Assembly (NCBI GenBank): GCA_015179025.1
Contig: WHUX01000034.1
Span: forward strand, 248,001 to 312,000
DNA length: 64,000 nucleotides
Direction: 5' to 3'
Source: Terfezia claveryi
Taxonomy: Eukaryota; Ascomycota; Pezizomycetes; Pezizales; Pezizaceae
Shown: positions 43,201 through 54,834 of the stretch, piece by piece
How the letters are laid out: every line of letters begins with the position of its first letter
Numbering within the stretch: position 1 is the first letter of the stretch
The notes under the pieces: model-generated
What the model saw: the letters and a program-made list of their open reading frames with translations, nothing else
Database searches by the model: none
Told to the model about the DNA's origin: nothing
Position numbers and translations under genes: made by a program

Positions 43201-46200
43201 GTTTTCCTCGAATCTTTTTTTCTCACTGCGGTTTCTGAGTGACACTCTTGGTTGCCAGTTTATTTCGCCGGTTACAGTGGGTTGTATTGGTTTTTAGTGT
43301 ACTTCTAATGACGTTTCTTCTGGCTTCTTGACAGGTTTTCTTCCAGCGGTTGTGCTATCGCTTGATCAACATCTTTCAACTCTATCCGCATATGTACCCC
43401 CTTTTCCCTATGGGATTGCATGGACATAACAAGTTCATGTACTTGTGGCAAGAAGGCACCTTCTTACCGAAATTTTGCTTTCTCTTTCTCTCTTTCTCTC
43501 ACGACTGGATGACACATGAGGATATATACCACTGTCACTTATGGTGTTTGATTTGTCAAAAGTTCAATTATTAAATTGGGACGGGCCTTCAGCATGTTTA
43601 CATTTCTTAGCCTTGCAGAACGAATGCCACATTTGGGCCAATCGTTCGATGCAAGGTTTCCTTATGTTTAATTTTGGAGGAAGGAGTTAAGTTAACTTGG
43701 AGACGCGTAAAGCCATATTATGTGGAGGTCTGGGCGTCCTAGGTTGCAGTTTCCTTATGTCACTACCAGTCCATGAGGCAGTGTCTGCCTTGGTATTTCC
43801 TTTTGAATCAATCAAGCTTAGCATTTTATTTTAAGGTGCTTTTTTCTCCATGTTACACTACTTTATTTTCACGGTTAATCATTACATATTATATCTTGTT
43901 TGTTTTTCTTTTGGGATCTGGCGAGTGGTTGGGTGGCTATTTGATTTTTTTGACTTTTGTTTTGTTTTATTTTGCGGTTCTGGTACTTGTGCAGTTTTCT
44001 GCATGCATTCTACTTAATCTTTTCAGGTCCTCCTTGTTAGTGATATTAGGCTTCTGCCACATTTTGAGGATGTACAGTACATCATGCCCTTACAAATATC
44101 ACCGAGATATACACCTAAGCATTTCAAAAAGCAGAATATTCAATCGAACGATATGGTGAGAATTGAATTAAAAAGCATCTGCTATCCAATGTTGTGATGC
44201 AAGCCGTCATTGCGAAGTTGCCTTAGTTTTTATGAGAAGCAAGCTGGGAATCACGGATTTGAGCGTGTATCGCTCGTTTTTCTTCAGGAAATCTCTATCC
44301 CCGGGCCCGAGACTGCCACATACGCGGTTGAGTTACGTTACTCAACGAATTTAGGGTTTGTAAGCTTTCTGCGGGCCTGGAAGCCCCCCATGCCTTTTGA
44401 ATTACCGGTAGTCTCGTTGAACTCGAGACCGAATACTTCAAACGGAAACAAAGTACGAAACGGTAAAGGAATATATATCTGGGCAGTTACGCGAGAACAG
44501 GGGTTCATCTGGAAGGACTTTAGGTCAATAATGTGTGGCGGTGCGGCAGGAGGTACCTAAACCAATGGATTGAAGTCTCTTGGGAAAGATGGATCACATA
44601 AATAATAATATGTCTTGATGATACAACTTATATATACGTTACTACATACCTAATCCAGCTGGCTGGCCGGATAATACTTGCTGACGGCTCACCTCATGTT
44701 TTGGTTTGCATTCCTTTTGACCCGAGCTCGGGAGAGACAAGGCAGCGGTTGTGGATCAAGCTGCCTCGAAAAAACCCCTAAAAGAAACTTACTTACCTTG
44801 GTCTTTTAGTAATAACTTGGCCATGGCGTTTAGGTGTTTTTGGTTGTGTAGATTTGTTTGTTTTGGTTGAGTATTCGTTGGATCTTCATATTCAACCGTG
44901 TTCGGCTCCTTCAATATCAAGAGAACGTCCATCCTTGTTTCGGAGTGCTCAGACTTGCATGCACTTTATAGCCGGACTACTGAGAGGTACGCTGATTGGA
45001 CTTCTAGGATGCCTAACGAGGCAATATCAAGACGAGGAATCTAGGGCCATGGCTGGCTGCCTTAAGACACCCGACAGCTGTCACCATCCTACGGTTAAGA
45101 ACCTACATTTTCAGCTCGTTAGAAATTCATATCGAGGTGCAGGAATTGCAAATACGAAGGGTGCTCGGGAGAGAGCTAGGGTTTCAGATGCCGGTATGGA
45201 GTGACCCGAGCTGATATTAACATCACAGTCAGTCATCTTGCAGGTGTATGAGTATCGGGAGCTTTTAGCAATGACATTGATACCTCAGCATGACTAAATG
45301 TGGAGGAACTAATGTAGAATATATTGTCCGGACTGGCACAAGACCCCATTTGTAAGTGGTTACCCCACAACGAGCTAAAGAATGATACCGAGACCTTTTA
45401 CACACCAAAGTTCGCTGTTTGATTCCCAGTCTATGATCATCATTCGTGAGCACACATCGGGAAGAATATCTTGGCCAACACAGTGCAGAACGTTTACAGC
45501 CAACAAGAAGGGACGTTAGTGACCCGAGAGCTCTTCCTGTTCTTGATCGTTCTCCCTCTACAGTGAATTGTTCTCCTCTCCAAGTTTTTTTGCTTGATCT
45601 AAAAATCGTGTATACCGGCGATATGATTGATTTTCTGCGTGTATGTTCTCAGTCCCACTACCTGTACTTCTTTTTTATAGACCTACCAATTGGTGATCGA
45701 CGTCACCTTGCCTGTCTCCAGGCAGCCTTATCGTCAATTCAACCGATGGAGACGGACCTATGTTGTCTCTTCACGGAGGATTCCATCGGCCCCAACCTCA
45801 CACACTTTATCACGCACATGACCTAACCACACTGAGCCTACCATACCGGTACTCCGATCGCGATCGCCTAGGTGCAATGGTGGGGGTCCAGGAGTTTCAT
45901 GAAGGTAGTTCATTTGCGCGGTATCGCCACTTTCTGCGATCGATCTATTGCAATTGGTGCATGGGCTAGTCAAGTGCATACGCCGTGCAGGTGGTATGGG
46001 TAATTAGTTAAATTGATGCCATGCGTGTGGCTGTTTACAGGTGGGTGTGTGGGTGTGGTAAGTATTGAATTTTGGTCATGGGTAGGAGGTTTATGGGTAC
46101 CGTATGCCGGATCGGAGATTTCAGTTAAATTGGTGGAGGTTTATTGTGCGGATTGGATTGGCAGGGGACCGGTGTATATAACGTTGCCGAGGGACTTGCA

Positions 46201-49200
46201 GGTGAAGCTAGTCTGAAGCAGACGTTCATATTACCGGTTTCAGTAGTTGGCGGCTGGCGCTTCCAGCGTTTATAGCTACAATCTCAACATCGATATATGA
46301 CTAAATACTTAAGCACTTATGGCCTCATGGCAAGTCAGGAAAAGATAAACCTCTCCGCAGCCCCGTAACATTTGATATCAAGTCATCCATCACATTCAAA
46401 GCTTATCATGATTAACAGTAAGTTGTAAGCAAATGCCACACCCATATTATGCACATTTCTCGCCTCTGCACAGTGCGGTATTGCAGTGGGCGAGTTTCCA
46501 ACTGAACTATGATCATAAGCCTCATAGTTGGGTTGCAAATCAGCAACGAGGGGTAAGTTTAGGGGGAGATCTACATAGTGCCTTGCAGATTTGATGTGAT
46601 AGAAGAGATCTTTTGACTTTTTATCACCGGGCCTTTGGAGTGCGTAATTATCTTTACTACTGCTAAGGGTTATCGGTAGTGAGATTGTGGACAGGAAAAT
46701 ATTACATAGAACAAGGTTTGAATTTGTGAATTGATATTGGTATGTAATATAGTCAGTCAGTCATGGTATTGGATGCTGGAATAGCAACGAATCAGAAATA
46801 TCCCAGCGTTTCAAACTGCTATACCAAACATAACGAAAAGACCTTACGTACCTAGGATTACATGGAGACTGAACAGCAAAAAAAAAAAACTCAAATTCTT
46901 GGTAAGGTCAAATTGGTATATAGAAGTTGAGTCTTTGAGCCATTGGTGATTCTACATTCTCGATAATGTGCATATAGAGTCTCCAATGGCTAGGAGACTT
47001 CCAAGCTTGCGATCTCGCATGAAGAATTCCAACTTCCCAAAAAAAAAAAAACTTAGTCTCGTTCAAAATTAATGAAATATCGTCCACTGGAATTCGAATT
47101 GTAAGCTGATCATGAAGTGGTCCGGTCCGGTGGTCTTGGTGTCCTATTAACCAACCAGATACCTGTTCTTAACCCACCTCCAGTGATATACTCATGTGCC
47201 CGATGTCAGAAACTGGCTTCGAACTGCTAGGTGGTTATACACAACTAATGGCTGAACTCCCACCGTAAGCTCATCACACAGCTGCAACTCTTGGCGCTCG
47301 CTCTCACTATGTTTCTGCAGACCTTTCTAGTTGGATTTGCACTAGGGTACGATCACCTTGCATTCTCATATCTCCCGAAAGTCACAATTGGAGCCACAAC
47401 AGTGATATTATTACTAGAACCTCTGTCCAACCGGGCCACACAGCCGATTCTTGAAATATTGACCACCATTGGTGCATACAGGCCAGGCAGAGAACGGCCC
47501 GTAGCTGCTCCTGTGTCACATTGGACCCTGGGTCCAGATCACAGCCCGAGACTGCGTCTATCTTTACATTATTTACGATCCCTCCGGTTGGACCAAGGTG
47601 GGACTCTGGCTAGTGAATATCTCTGTCATGCCATCGACTGCAGGCGTACTTTTCATCGCTCGCAATGTCTGAGCACAAGGTTCTACGCGCTCATGAAAAT
47701 TGGATATTGATCAATTCCTTCACTGCAATAACCTCTATTTTGGATACGCCTGGGATGTGAAAGCCATACTTCCTACCTTTGGGAATCTGAGTTGTATATA
47801 TCAAGTAAGAATCCTAGCTTTCACTTCTGGTGTATTTTTTGGCCTGCTATTAAGTCTTGGGGGGGAACCCACACTGGTAAACCCTACCCTTGTCTCCTCT
47901 AACCATTCCTTGCGTATTGCCAGGTATTTGGGGCGGCTGGACCACAGAGATAGAGTGGTTTTTTTTTTTATGGTGGGTCATGAGGCTACTACCATTCCCC
48001 TTCCTGGCGGGCCGGACATTGGGCCTCATCTATCAGGAAACCCCAAGGTAGCCTAAGCCATGCTCGTATCCAGTGCAACTAGCATGGTAGACCCTACCCG
48101 CGAGCCCGCGGGGATGGTCTGTAATCGATTCGTTGCAGTGTGGGACAAACAATCTGCGTGAAGTGGTCATGGTCTGGGATAATATCAGTGCTACTTAGTA
48201 AGTAACTTCTCGGGCCTATCTGTCAATGTCTAGGTGTTAATTATTGGGGAAAAGTCGACTAGATTATCGAAATGACAGGTAGTCTAACCTGGCAATAACT
48301 GGCCCCGCTGTTTGCGTTAAGATACCAATGTTTTGATGCCTAGAAAGGAATCTTGAATAGAAGATGGCAAGGTGGCCCGGTCTGGTGACTGGGAAAAGCT
48401 GCGTAGTCACTGGCAGGTTGGCCTGGGCAGTAAATAAGGGTGGGGACGGTTTCAATCTTAACGCAGTGCGGAGAAGAATCCATAAAAAGAGACAGGTTAT
48501 GTTGCTTTGCTTCGCTGCGGTGAGCGACTTGCGAAAGTAGTTACAAGGTTTTATTAGATGACGAAGTGTGGGGTGTTAAGCAAGTCTGTCTGTGTATTAC
48601 CTGGAGGGGTGCTGATAAGGTGCGAGATTTTGTCCCTTGATAGGTATCTAATCCTCAGAAGGGAGTAGTGTTAACGTCATAGTGCTGAACGAAAACGTTT
48701 TTTTTGGAGGTCATCATGAGGCAACCCACAAGGGAGCAGAATACTGTAGAGAAAGAATATATATTCCTCCCGATAGTTCGATCAGGCCTGGTCGGGGACA
48801 GGAAGGGCAAGATACCTATCACGTGACTTGTCTGGAGTATCTGGGAGGAAACGTAGTGATTTGTCCTACCAATTCCAATATTTCCTGAAGCCGTTACTCG
48901 GAAACCCCCCTTGTGAACGTTGGCTATCTAAATAGCCGAAAAACCAGGTTATGTTGGGGTTAATACACAGATATACTAATGAGGTTTTTTTTTTGAACCG
49001 CAAATTACGTTTTACATGTGGCTTGATTAATTGAACTGAAGCGATACCAGGTACTCCGAAATGGCGACGGCCAACTGGACTAGGGGGTGCCAAATAATTA
49101 ACCACGAAAGGCTTTGATTGTTGAGTCTTGGGCCCTCGAGGAAGGTCATGTGGTTATATTGAGTTACTGATAGCCCCTTTTTTTTTAAAGCGTACGTATG

Positions 49201-49751
49201 AGTTTAAAACATCTCAAGGAAATGTGTTACCCTCAGCTCACTACCGTCATTAACTTTAATACCCAACATGCCACCAACAAACAAACTTTTTTTTTTTCCT
49301 TGTGCAAAATGCCCTTCATGTAATAAACTCCGACAGGGGGACCTGCGGGCCATAATGGTCACGGGGGGTGGGAGCTTCGAGGTTCATAGTCATGTGCACA
49401 CCGGTATATTTATTATATATATATATGTAAATTCGAGTGCTTTTGGGACCACAAAAAGTATTTTTTTTTTTAAAAGAAAAAAAAAAAAAAAACATCTGGT
49501 CTCGTTTTTAGTTTTAGCTCAGCTGCGACAACAACAACAACCACCCCGAGAAAGAAAGCTGCTCAGACAAACCCACACCCACACCCCTCTCCCTGGTGTA
49601 ACAACCAGCCAACACTACTGCTAAACCTCCGTCATGGTTTTAAACCCCCCTTCCCCCCCATGCATGTGAGGAAACGTTTTAAAAAAAAAAAGGTAAGAAC
49701 GTTGCTCCCATCCCATGCTAGCAGTTTTTTTTGACCTCTTACTTACATTCC

Positions 49752-49778
49752 AAAAAAAAAAAAAAAAAAAAAAAAAAA
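49752..49778. repeat. A27 homopolymer tract
   Basis: Twenty-seven consecutive A within a 700-bp stretch that also has several runs of A or T of 8-17 bases. Exact length uncertain. Confidence 0.8.
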
Positions 49779-50022
49779 GCGCAAAAACTTACATTTAGCT
49801 TTTCTCAGAGGGGGGGATTACATAAAGAAGAAATAACCTACAGATTATAAAACTGATTGTTGAATTATAAGTACTAAGAGGTTTGTGTTACCCTGATAAC
49901 TTAACTAAGTCATGTTGCTTTTGACAAATTTAATGTTTATATATATGGCATCGTTGCTGGATGACATGAGGATGAGGGAAATAGATAATGGGGGGATGAA
50001 TGGATTGGGGGTCCGCGGGGTT

Positions 50023-50052
50023 GGGGGGGGGGGGTGGGTGGGTGTGTGTGTG
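50023..50052. repeat. G12 run followed by GGGTGGGTG and GT repeat
   Basis: A run of 12 G continues into TGGGTGGGTGTGTGTGTGT. This is a strong G-quadruplex-type composition on the plus strand; a second run of more than ten G lies near 50173. Confidence 0.7.
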
Positions 50053-50813
50053 TTACTGTAAAACCTACGAGAGTAAGTAAGTTCATAGGAGTTGTGCAAA
50101 CGAATTTAGTCTGCTTGGTTTTGGTGGCAAACAAACGAATGAATGTTGTGCTACAGGGGAGGAGGGAGGAGAGGGGGGGGGGGGGTTGCTTGGGGTGGTT
50201 AGCCGTAGGAGAAGGGAACATAACATCCCGGGCGGACTTAGGTGTTTGTAACATATACCTCTTGTCAAGAAACAAACAAGGTATATTTCTTATCATAGTT
50301 ATGCAATAGGCCATAGATAACTACTGTAAAGCCCAAACAAAATCCAATATGCGGTCGTGCGCAGCTCCCTTGATGGTAGGGATATTATGCGAGGAAATGC
50401 ACATCTCAATAGCTATTGTTATGCACGATACCCCATGAAATTAAGAGTTGATGAATATTTTAATGACTGATTTGGTTGCTTGTGCGAGATATAACCAACC
50501 GAGTGGCGCACTAGCATATGTGTCCTCAAGCTTTTCTTTTCGCAGCCACTATATGATTGAACCTTGTTGATACCGACTACATGAATTTCTGACGCCAAAC
50601 ATAATAACACACATATATAAATATTCGACGTTCCAACTGAAACCAGCGGCGTTGATAATGAATGCGAAATAATAAAAATTAAATCCTCAAACCCAGGGAA
50701 AAAAAAAAAAAGAAAAAAAAAAAGAGAAACGCGCAAAAGTAGTCCATTTGACTGGATCTTCGAATCCAAGCCGTCGAGAAGGGCACGAATAGCAATGCTG
50801 GGGATCTCGCCGT

Positions 50814-52501
50814 TTAGAAACCGTTTGGCGAATCCGCCCATGCACGCCCTCCTCCTCGACTAGGATAACTTGAATGTTTCATTCTGCCATGATGGCGATA
50901 GCCATTTGTCCCTCCGTTGGCATATGACACCGGTGAGTCTTCCTTCTCAGTTGCATCGTCAGATGCTACTTCCTCCTCTTCCTCCTCTTCCTCCTCTTCC
51001 CCATTCTCATCTTCACTATCCTCAGCCATAGCCAAAATGTCAAATCTGTTTTTTAGGGTAGCTTTTTCCTGTACCGTTTTCCGCTCAATATCCTTCTTTT
51101 TAGGAGCAGGGAGCCTCTCAGCACATTCATCCACTGTAAATTCAATCCTTATACCCTTGTAGGAGCTTCGTGACATAAGACATGTACGGGCAAAGAGAGC
51201 AACGCAAACTGAGTTCAGATTGACGAGTATCGAACCCCCCTTCATCTCAATCTTCTCCACGTGTAAATTATGAATGTGATCCAAATCCTCACGGATTCGT
51301 GCTTCAGTAAGTGAAGGTGGTACTTTGGATAGTAACAGATTGCGTGTTGCTCCCCGCGATATAGCAGACATAATATTGTTGAGTATGACAAATTGACGGG
51401 ACGGCTCTCGCCATTCAACATGTATCTGCGAAATGTCTTAGAACAGCGTAGCTTATAACATGGATCAAGGACTTGTACCCTTTTTCCATCTATATAGATG
51501 TCATTCTTCCGAGTATACTGATAGAAATTCTCCGCAGCAGAGCAATCCACAAATGATACAGAGGCTGCATGGTCAGAAGACTTCATCCAGACATCAACAA
51601 CCGTTCCCCCACGAATGACTGAAAATATTTGAGCATATGTGACACGGTCAGGTAATTTAGTGAGATATATTGTTCGCTTTCCATGTCCGTTCCTTATCGT
51701 CTTTTGATCAGAAGTATTTTCTAGCCCGGGTTCACCGTAACCCATAGATTTGTCGTGGTAGTGCTTTCCAGAGAAGCCATTGTACCCCTGATCAGTAGAG
51801 GGAGTTGCTGCAACATTGAAGTTCCAGGTTGAGCTATTGAGATTACCATAGCCTTGAGGGCCATTACCTATGTAGTATTTATTTTCAACAGACGGAGGCA
51901 TTATCGATATTGGAAGCCCCGAGTGTGTGCCATTGAAAAGAGGCACACCTGCGTCCATGGACCCACTGCGATCACCCGGGGTTGCGTCTGGCTGGTCGAA
52001 AGTTTCTTGGACCAGGAGCTGAGGTGACAATGTCAGCGGAGCAAAGTTTAACTCAGGGTTTCAGGTACCAACGTCCAAAGACTCCACAGTAACTCCTCCG
52101 CGAATTAATGCACTCCGCAAAGCATCTGTCACCCTGCCTTAGCCGACAAATACGACCAGAAAACAAGACCTATAAAAGGAGGCTGACTATATTCACGCTG
52201 CGACTTCTTGAGATCATCGAGGTACTGTCTCGGTACAACAACCGTGTCAAGTGGGGCCTCGACGTCATATTGTAGCAGTTCTGGCCCATGAAGCTATGGG
52301 CACGGCGCGGAAATGTGAGCGAGGTCCGTCAGTTCTCTATGCACCTTCCATTTCTCTCCCCGTTGCGGGCTTTGGGAGCACTGGGACAAGAACCAAACAG
52401 TATGCAGGGAACACAAAGCGAGATGGGCAGCAGGGACGTACATTCGCCCTTCGCATAAGTGTTGCGAGGTGGGCCTTTTCAATAGTAATCGTTTCTCCCA
52501 T
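50814..52501 (-). CDS. two-RRM RNA-binding protein (fungal Nrd1-like)
   Basis: Five exons, minus strand: 52442-52501, 52170-52293, 52069-52125, 51479-52005 and 50814-51425, giving 459 residues. The N-terminus is MGETITIEKAHLATLMRRAN, then DTVVVPRQYLDDLKKSQREY and ALRSALIRGGVTVESLDV. RRM1 is about 190-262 (RTIYLTKLPDRVTYAQIFSV; ASVSFVDCSAAENFY; HVEWREPSRQFV). RRM2 is about 283-355 (TRNLLLSKVPPSLTEARIRE; GGSILVNLNSVCVALFA). The tail has a Glu run and an RGGGR patch. The layout resembles fungal RNA-binding regulators of the Nrd1/Mei2-like group, but only two RRMs are seen, so the specific role is not assigned. The exon 3/4 junction has an equally in-frame alternative (52073 to 52018, acceptor CACCTCAG). 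Confidence 0.85.
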
Positions 52502-53211
52502 AGATTCTACTGTGGAAAGCAAGTGATAGGTGCAATTGCAACTGTGCCGGTGGGGTGGGGCCGCGGGGGAGGGGTAGGAAGGATTGTGAGGAAGTCTAGG
52601 TCATGGAGCAGTTTATTTTTTTTTTTTGGGGGGGGGTTGTAAGCTTGCGGGCGCCTGTGTACCATTCCTCCTTTCAACGAACAAGAACAAATTTACAACC
52701 TCAACCTTCAAGCCCCCGGCCCCCCCACCCAAAGCAGATTATTTCTATATGATTTATTACATCCATCACATAATTGGTTGGCAGCTGCCTTGACTCGAAT
52801 AGCTTGGAGAATGGGGCAATATGTATGTTTCTGCGCTTGCATGAAGATCATTCAATCCACATCGATCGGATCCTAGGCTAGGCTGCAACGCCCAGGTACG
52901 GAGAGGGGGGGGGGGGGGGCTTCACACATGACAACAACGGTGGACAAGGCCGATGTCACTTGCAAATCCATATAACATGGCCATCCGTCCCAGTATTGAT
53001 TATATTTCATCCTGTGGTCAGCTGAGATTGCACGTCCTAAGGCTGGGACTGGTCATATTTTTGCTTTCAAGGTTACGTTAGTTTGTGCTGCTTGGAGGGA
53101 ATAAAAGAGCTCATTTCGTGTATACAGGTAACGCCTGGTTCGAGGAGAGCGGCCAGGGTTGGATGATTCATATATTGGTTTCCGAAGCCTCATGGGAGGT
53201 ATGGTATGTAC

Positions 53212-53223
53212 TAGTCTGGTTGG
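53212..53223 (+). repeat. dispersed repeat core TAGTCTGGTTGG
   Basis: Twelve-nt exact core, then diverging (TATGTAC instead of CACAA). Confidence 0.4.
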
Positions 53224-53684
53224 TATGTACAGTACCTAGGTAATAATCGGTTGTCTGATATTGGCAATATCCGCAGCCGCTTATGCCAGTATGCGGCATG
53301 GCCATTATTATTAGTTATACATTTTGCGGCGTATTGGAATATTGGAAGGGTAGGGAGGACTGATGTACTGTAGCCATGGTCAAGACAAAAGTAGTCTTAT
53401 GCCAGGCCTGGCTTGCATACTGTAACTTCTACATGGTAACAGCTTGCGCAATGTATGAATATTCTTACGTTCTGCCCCATTCTACAGTATTCTGCGGTAG
53501 ATACAAGATGAGTACCTAGGTACCGGTACGTCCGTTGCACTCAACCAGATCCATCTCGTTCCGCACTTGCAGTGATGATACTGCATATGACCGCAGTCTG
53601 GCATATGTTTGTCTTTGGCAGTCTGTGATATATTTCATTTCACCTAGGTGTTTTAGGTTAGCTACGTAGGTACTTTCGGTACCA

Positions 53685-53732
53685 GTAGACTTCACGGTAG
53701 ACTTCACGGTAGACTTCACGGTAGACTTCACG
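53685..53732. repeat. 12-bp minisatellite GTAGACTTCACG x4
   Basis: Four perfect tandem copies followed by a broken fifth (GGTATAC). The period of 12 keeps an open frame on the minus strand, but nothing suggests translation. Confidence 0.9.
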
Positions 53733-54834
53733 GTATACATGTGCTGCTTGGGAATTCCATACGGGTTTTATATATAAGGTATACGTAGCATGTAGCCTCC
53801 CCGTACTTTTTCTCTGCAAGGATCGTCGAAAAACGCAAGTCAGAAGCTTGTCGCCCAGTCGCCTTTGCAACTTTCAGGCCTCCTGCTCAACCCCTGCCCC
53901 GCCTTCGGGAGTTCTCACTCGCCCTTCACTCCGCTCAACTACCCCCATCGGCCTCCTACATATTTATACTAATTCATCATATTCCCCGCCGGCGCCCCGT
54001 CGACCCCTCAGGTTCCAAACTCACTGCACTCCCATTCGCCATCTGCCTGCAATACCCTCATCCCCCTTAAAATCAAGTACCTGTCAGTCGGTACCGAGGG
54101 AGCCGTATTCTCGTCTCCTGAGAAGCTTTGATTCATTTGATTCACCTCTTTTAGCTTTCCATCGCCCCTTCCCTTCCATTGACCCCACCCGCATTTGCAT
54201 AATCTCCATTCAATCTGAATCTGTGGGTGCCTCTGCAAAGCCCCTAGGCCTTCACCCTCATCTGCTCATTGCTTATTGAGAACTATTCTGAATTACCCCC
54301 CCCCCCCAACCGAGGCATTTGCGAAGCCTTCTGGAAGTCAATTGTTGAAAAGGTATCAACTACCCCACAGTAAAGTTGCGAGCTGCATGTGTACATGTGG
54401 GCAATTATAATATGAGAACCCTGCCAATCAACATCATTCGATCAACGACTTGCACCACCCGTCTGGATGCAAGTACTACTACTTATCGATAAAAGTCTCC
54501 ACAGCACGACATTGCTCATTCAGAACGTCAGGAAGTGCACTGCTGCAGTCTCCATTGTGCTGACCGGCTGGTGCTTGTAGCACCTCGTTACCAGTTTGAC
54601 GAGTCGGCAGTGGTTCGATATAAGAGGAGGCTTTTCACAAAGTGTTTGCCTTCCTTCCGTTTCTTCCTTCGTTCTTTACCTCACTCGACACTTCGGCATC
54701 CCTCCTAAAATCATCGTCTAGACACTCGCTACGACTCCTATCAAACAACATCTACCTCAACTTGCCCCTCCCCCCCCCCCCCCCCCCGAGACTTGCAAAA
54801 TAAGCATTCGTCACCCCAAGGACTGCTGGTAGAG

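Larger units (their letters stand above)
43201..50813. other. 7.6-kb gene-poor, homopolymer-rich region
   Basis: No convincing gene. Frames at 43773 (T-rich, hydrophobic by composition), 44210, 45446 and 47291 lack family features. Between 46.8 and 50.8 kb there are many A/T runs (A27 at 49752-49778) and long G runs (50023-50034 and around 50173). Confidence 0.5.
52502..54834. other. intergenic with tandem repeats
   Basis: Divergent promoters of the two-RRM gene (-) and the CCCH/F-box gene (+). Contains T/G and G runs (about 52617-52637 and a G15 near 52905-52919), a partial dispersed motif at 53212-53223, GTACCTAGGTA palindromes at 53.2 and 53.5 kb, a 12-bp tandem array at 53685, and a C-run near 54770 in the likely 5' leader. 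The 143-codon frame at 53848 is Pro/Ser/His-rich and looks like CT-rich leader DNA rather than a gene. Confidence 0.55.

Noticed and set aside
43773..44159. 128-codon frame rich in Phe/Leu, looks like a membrane protein
   Set aside because: Hydrophobicity follows from T-rich DNA downstream of the LON-RING gene; no helix-loop organisation or family motif.
47195..48056. Possible broken membrane-protein gene (hydrophobic stretches in two frames, plausible start at about 47205)
   Set aside because: Frames switch without usable splice sites, stops appear soon after each candidate junction, and no family was recognised.
53848..54279. 143-codon Pro/Ser/His-rich frame
   Set aside because: CT-rich promoter/leader composition; no start context or family match.
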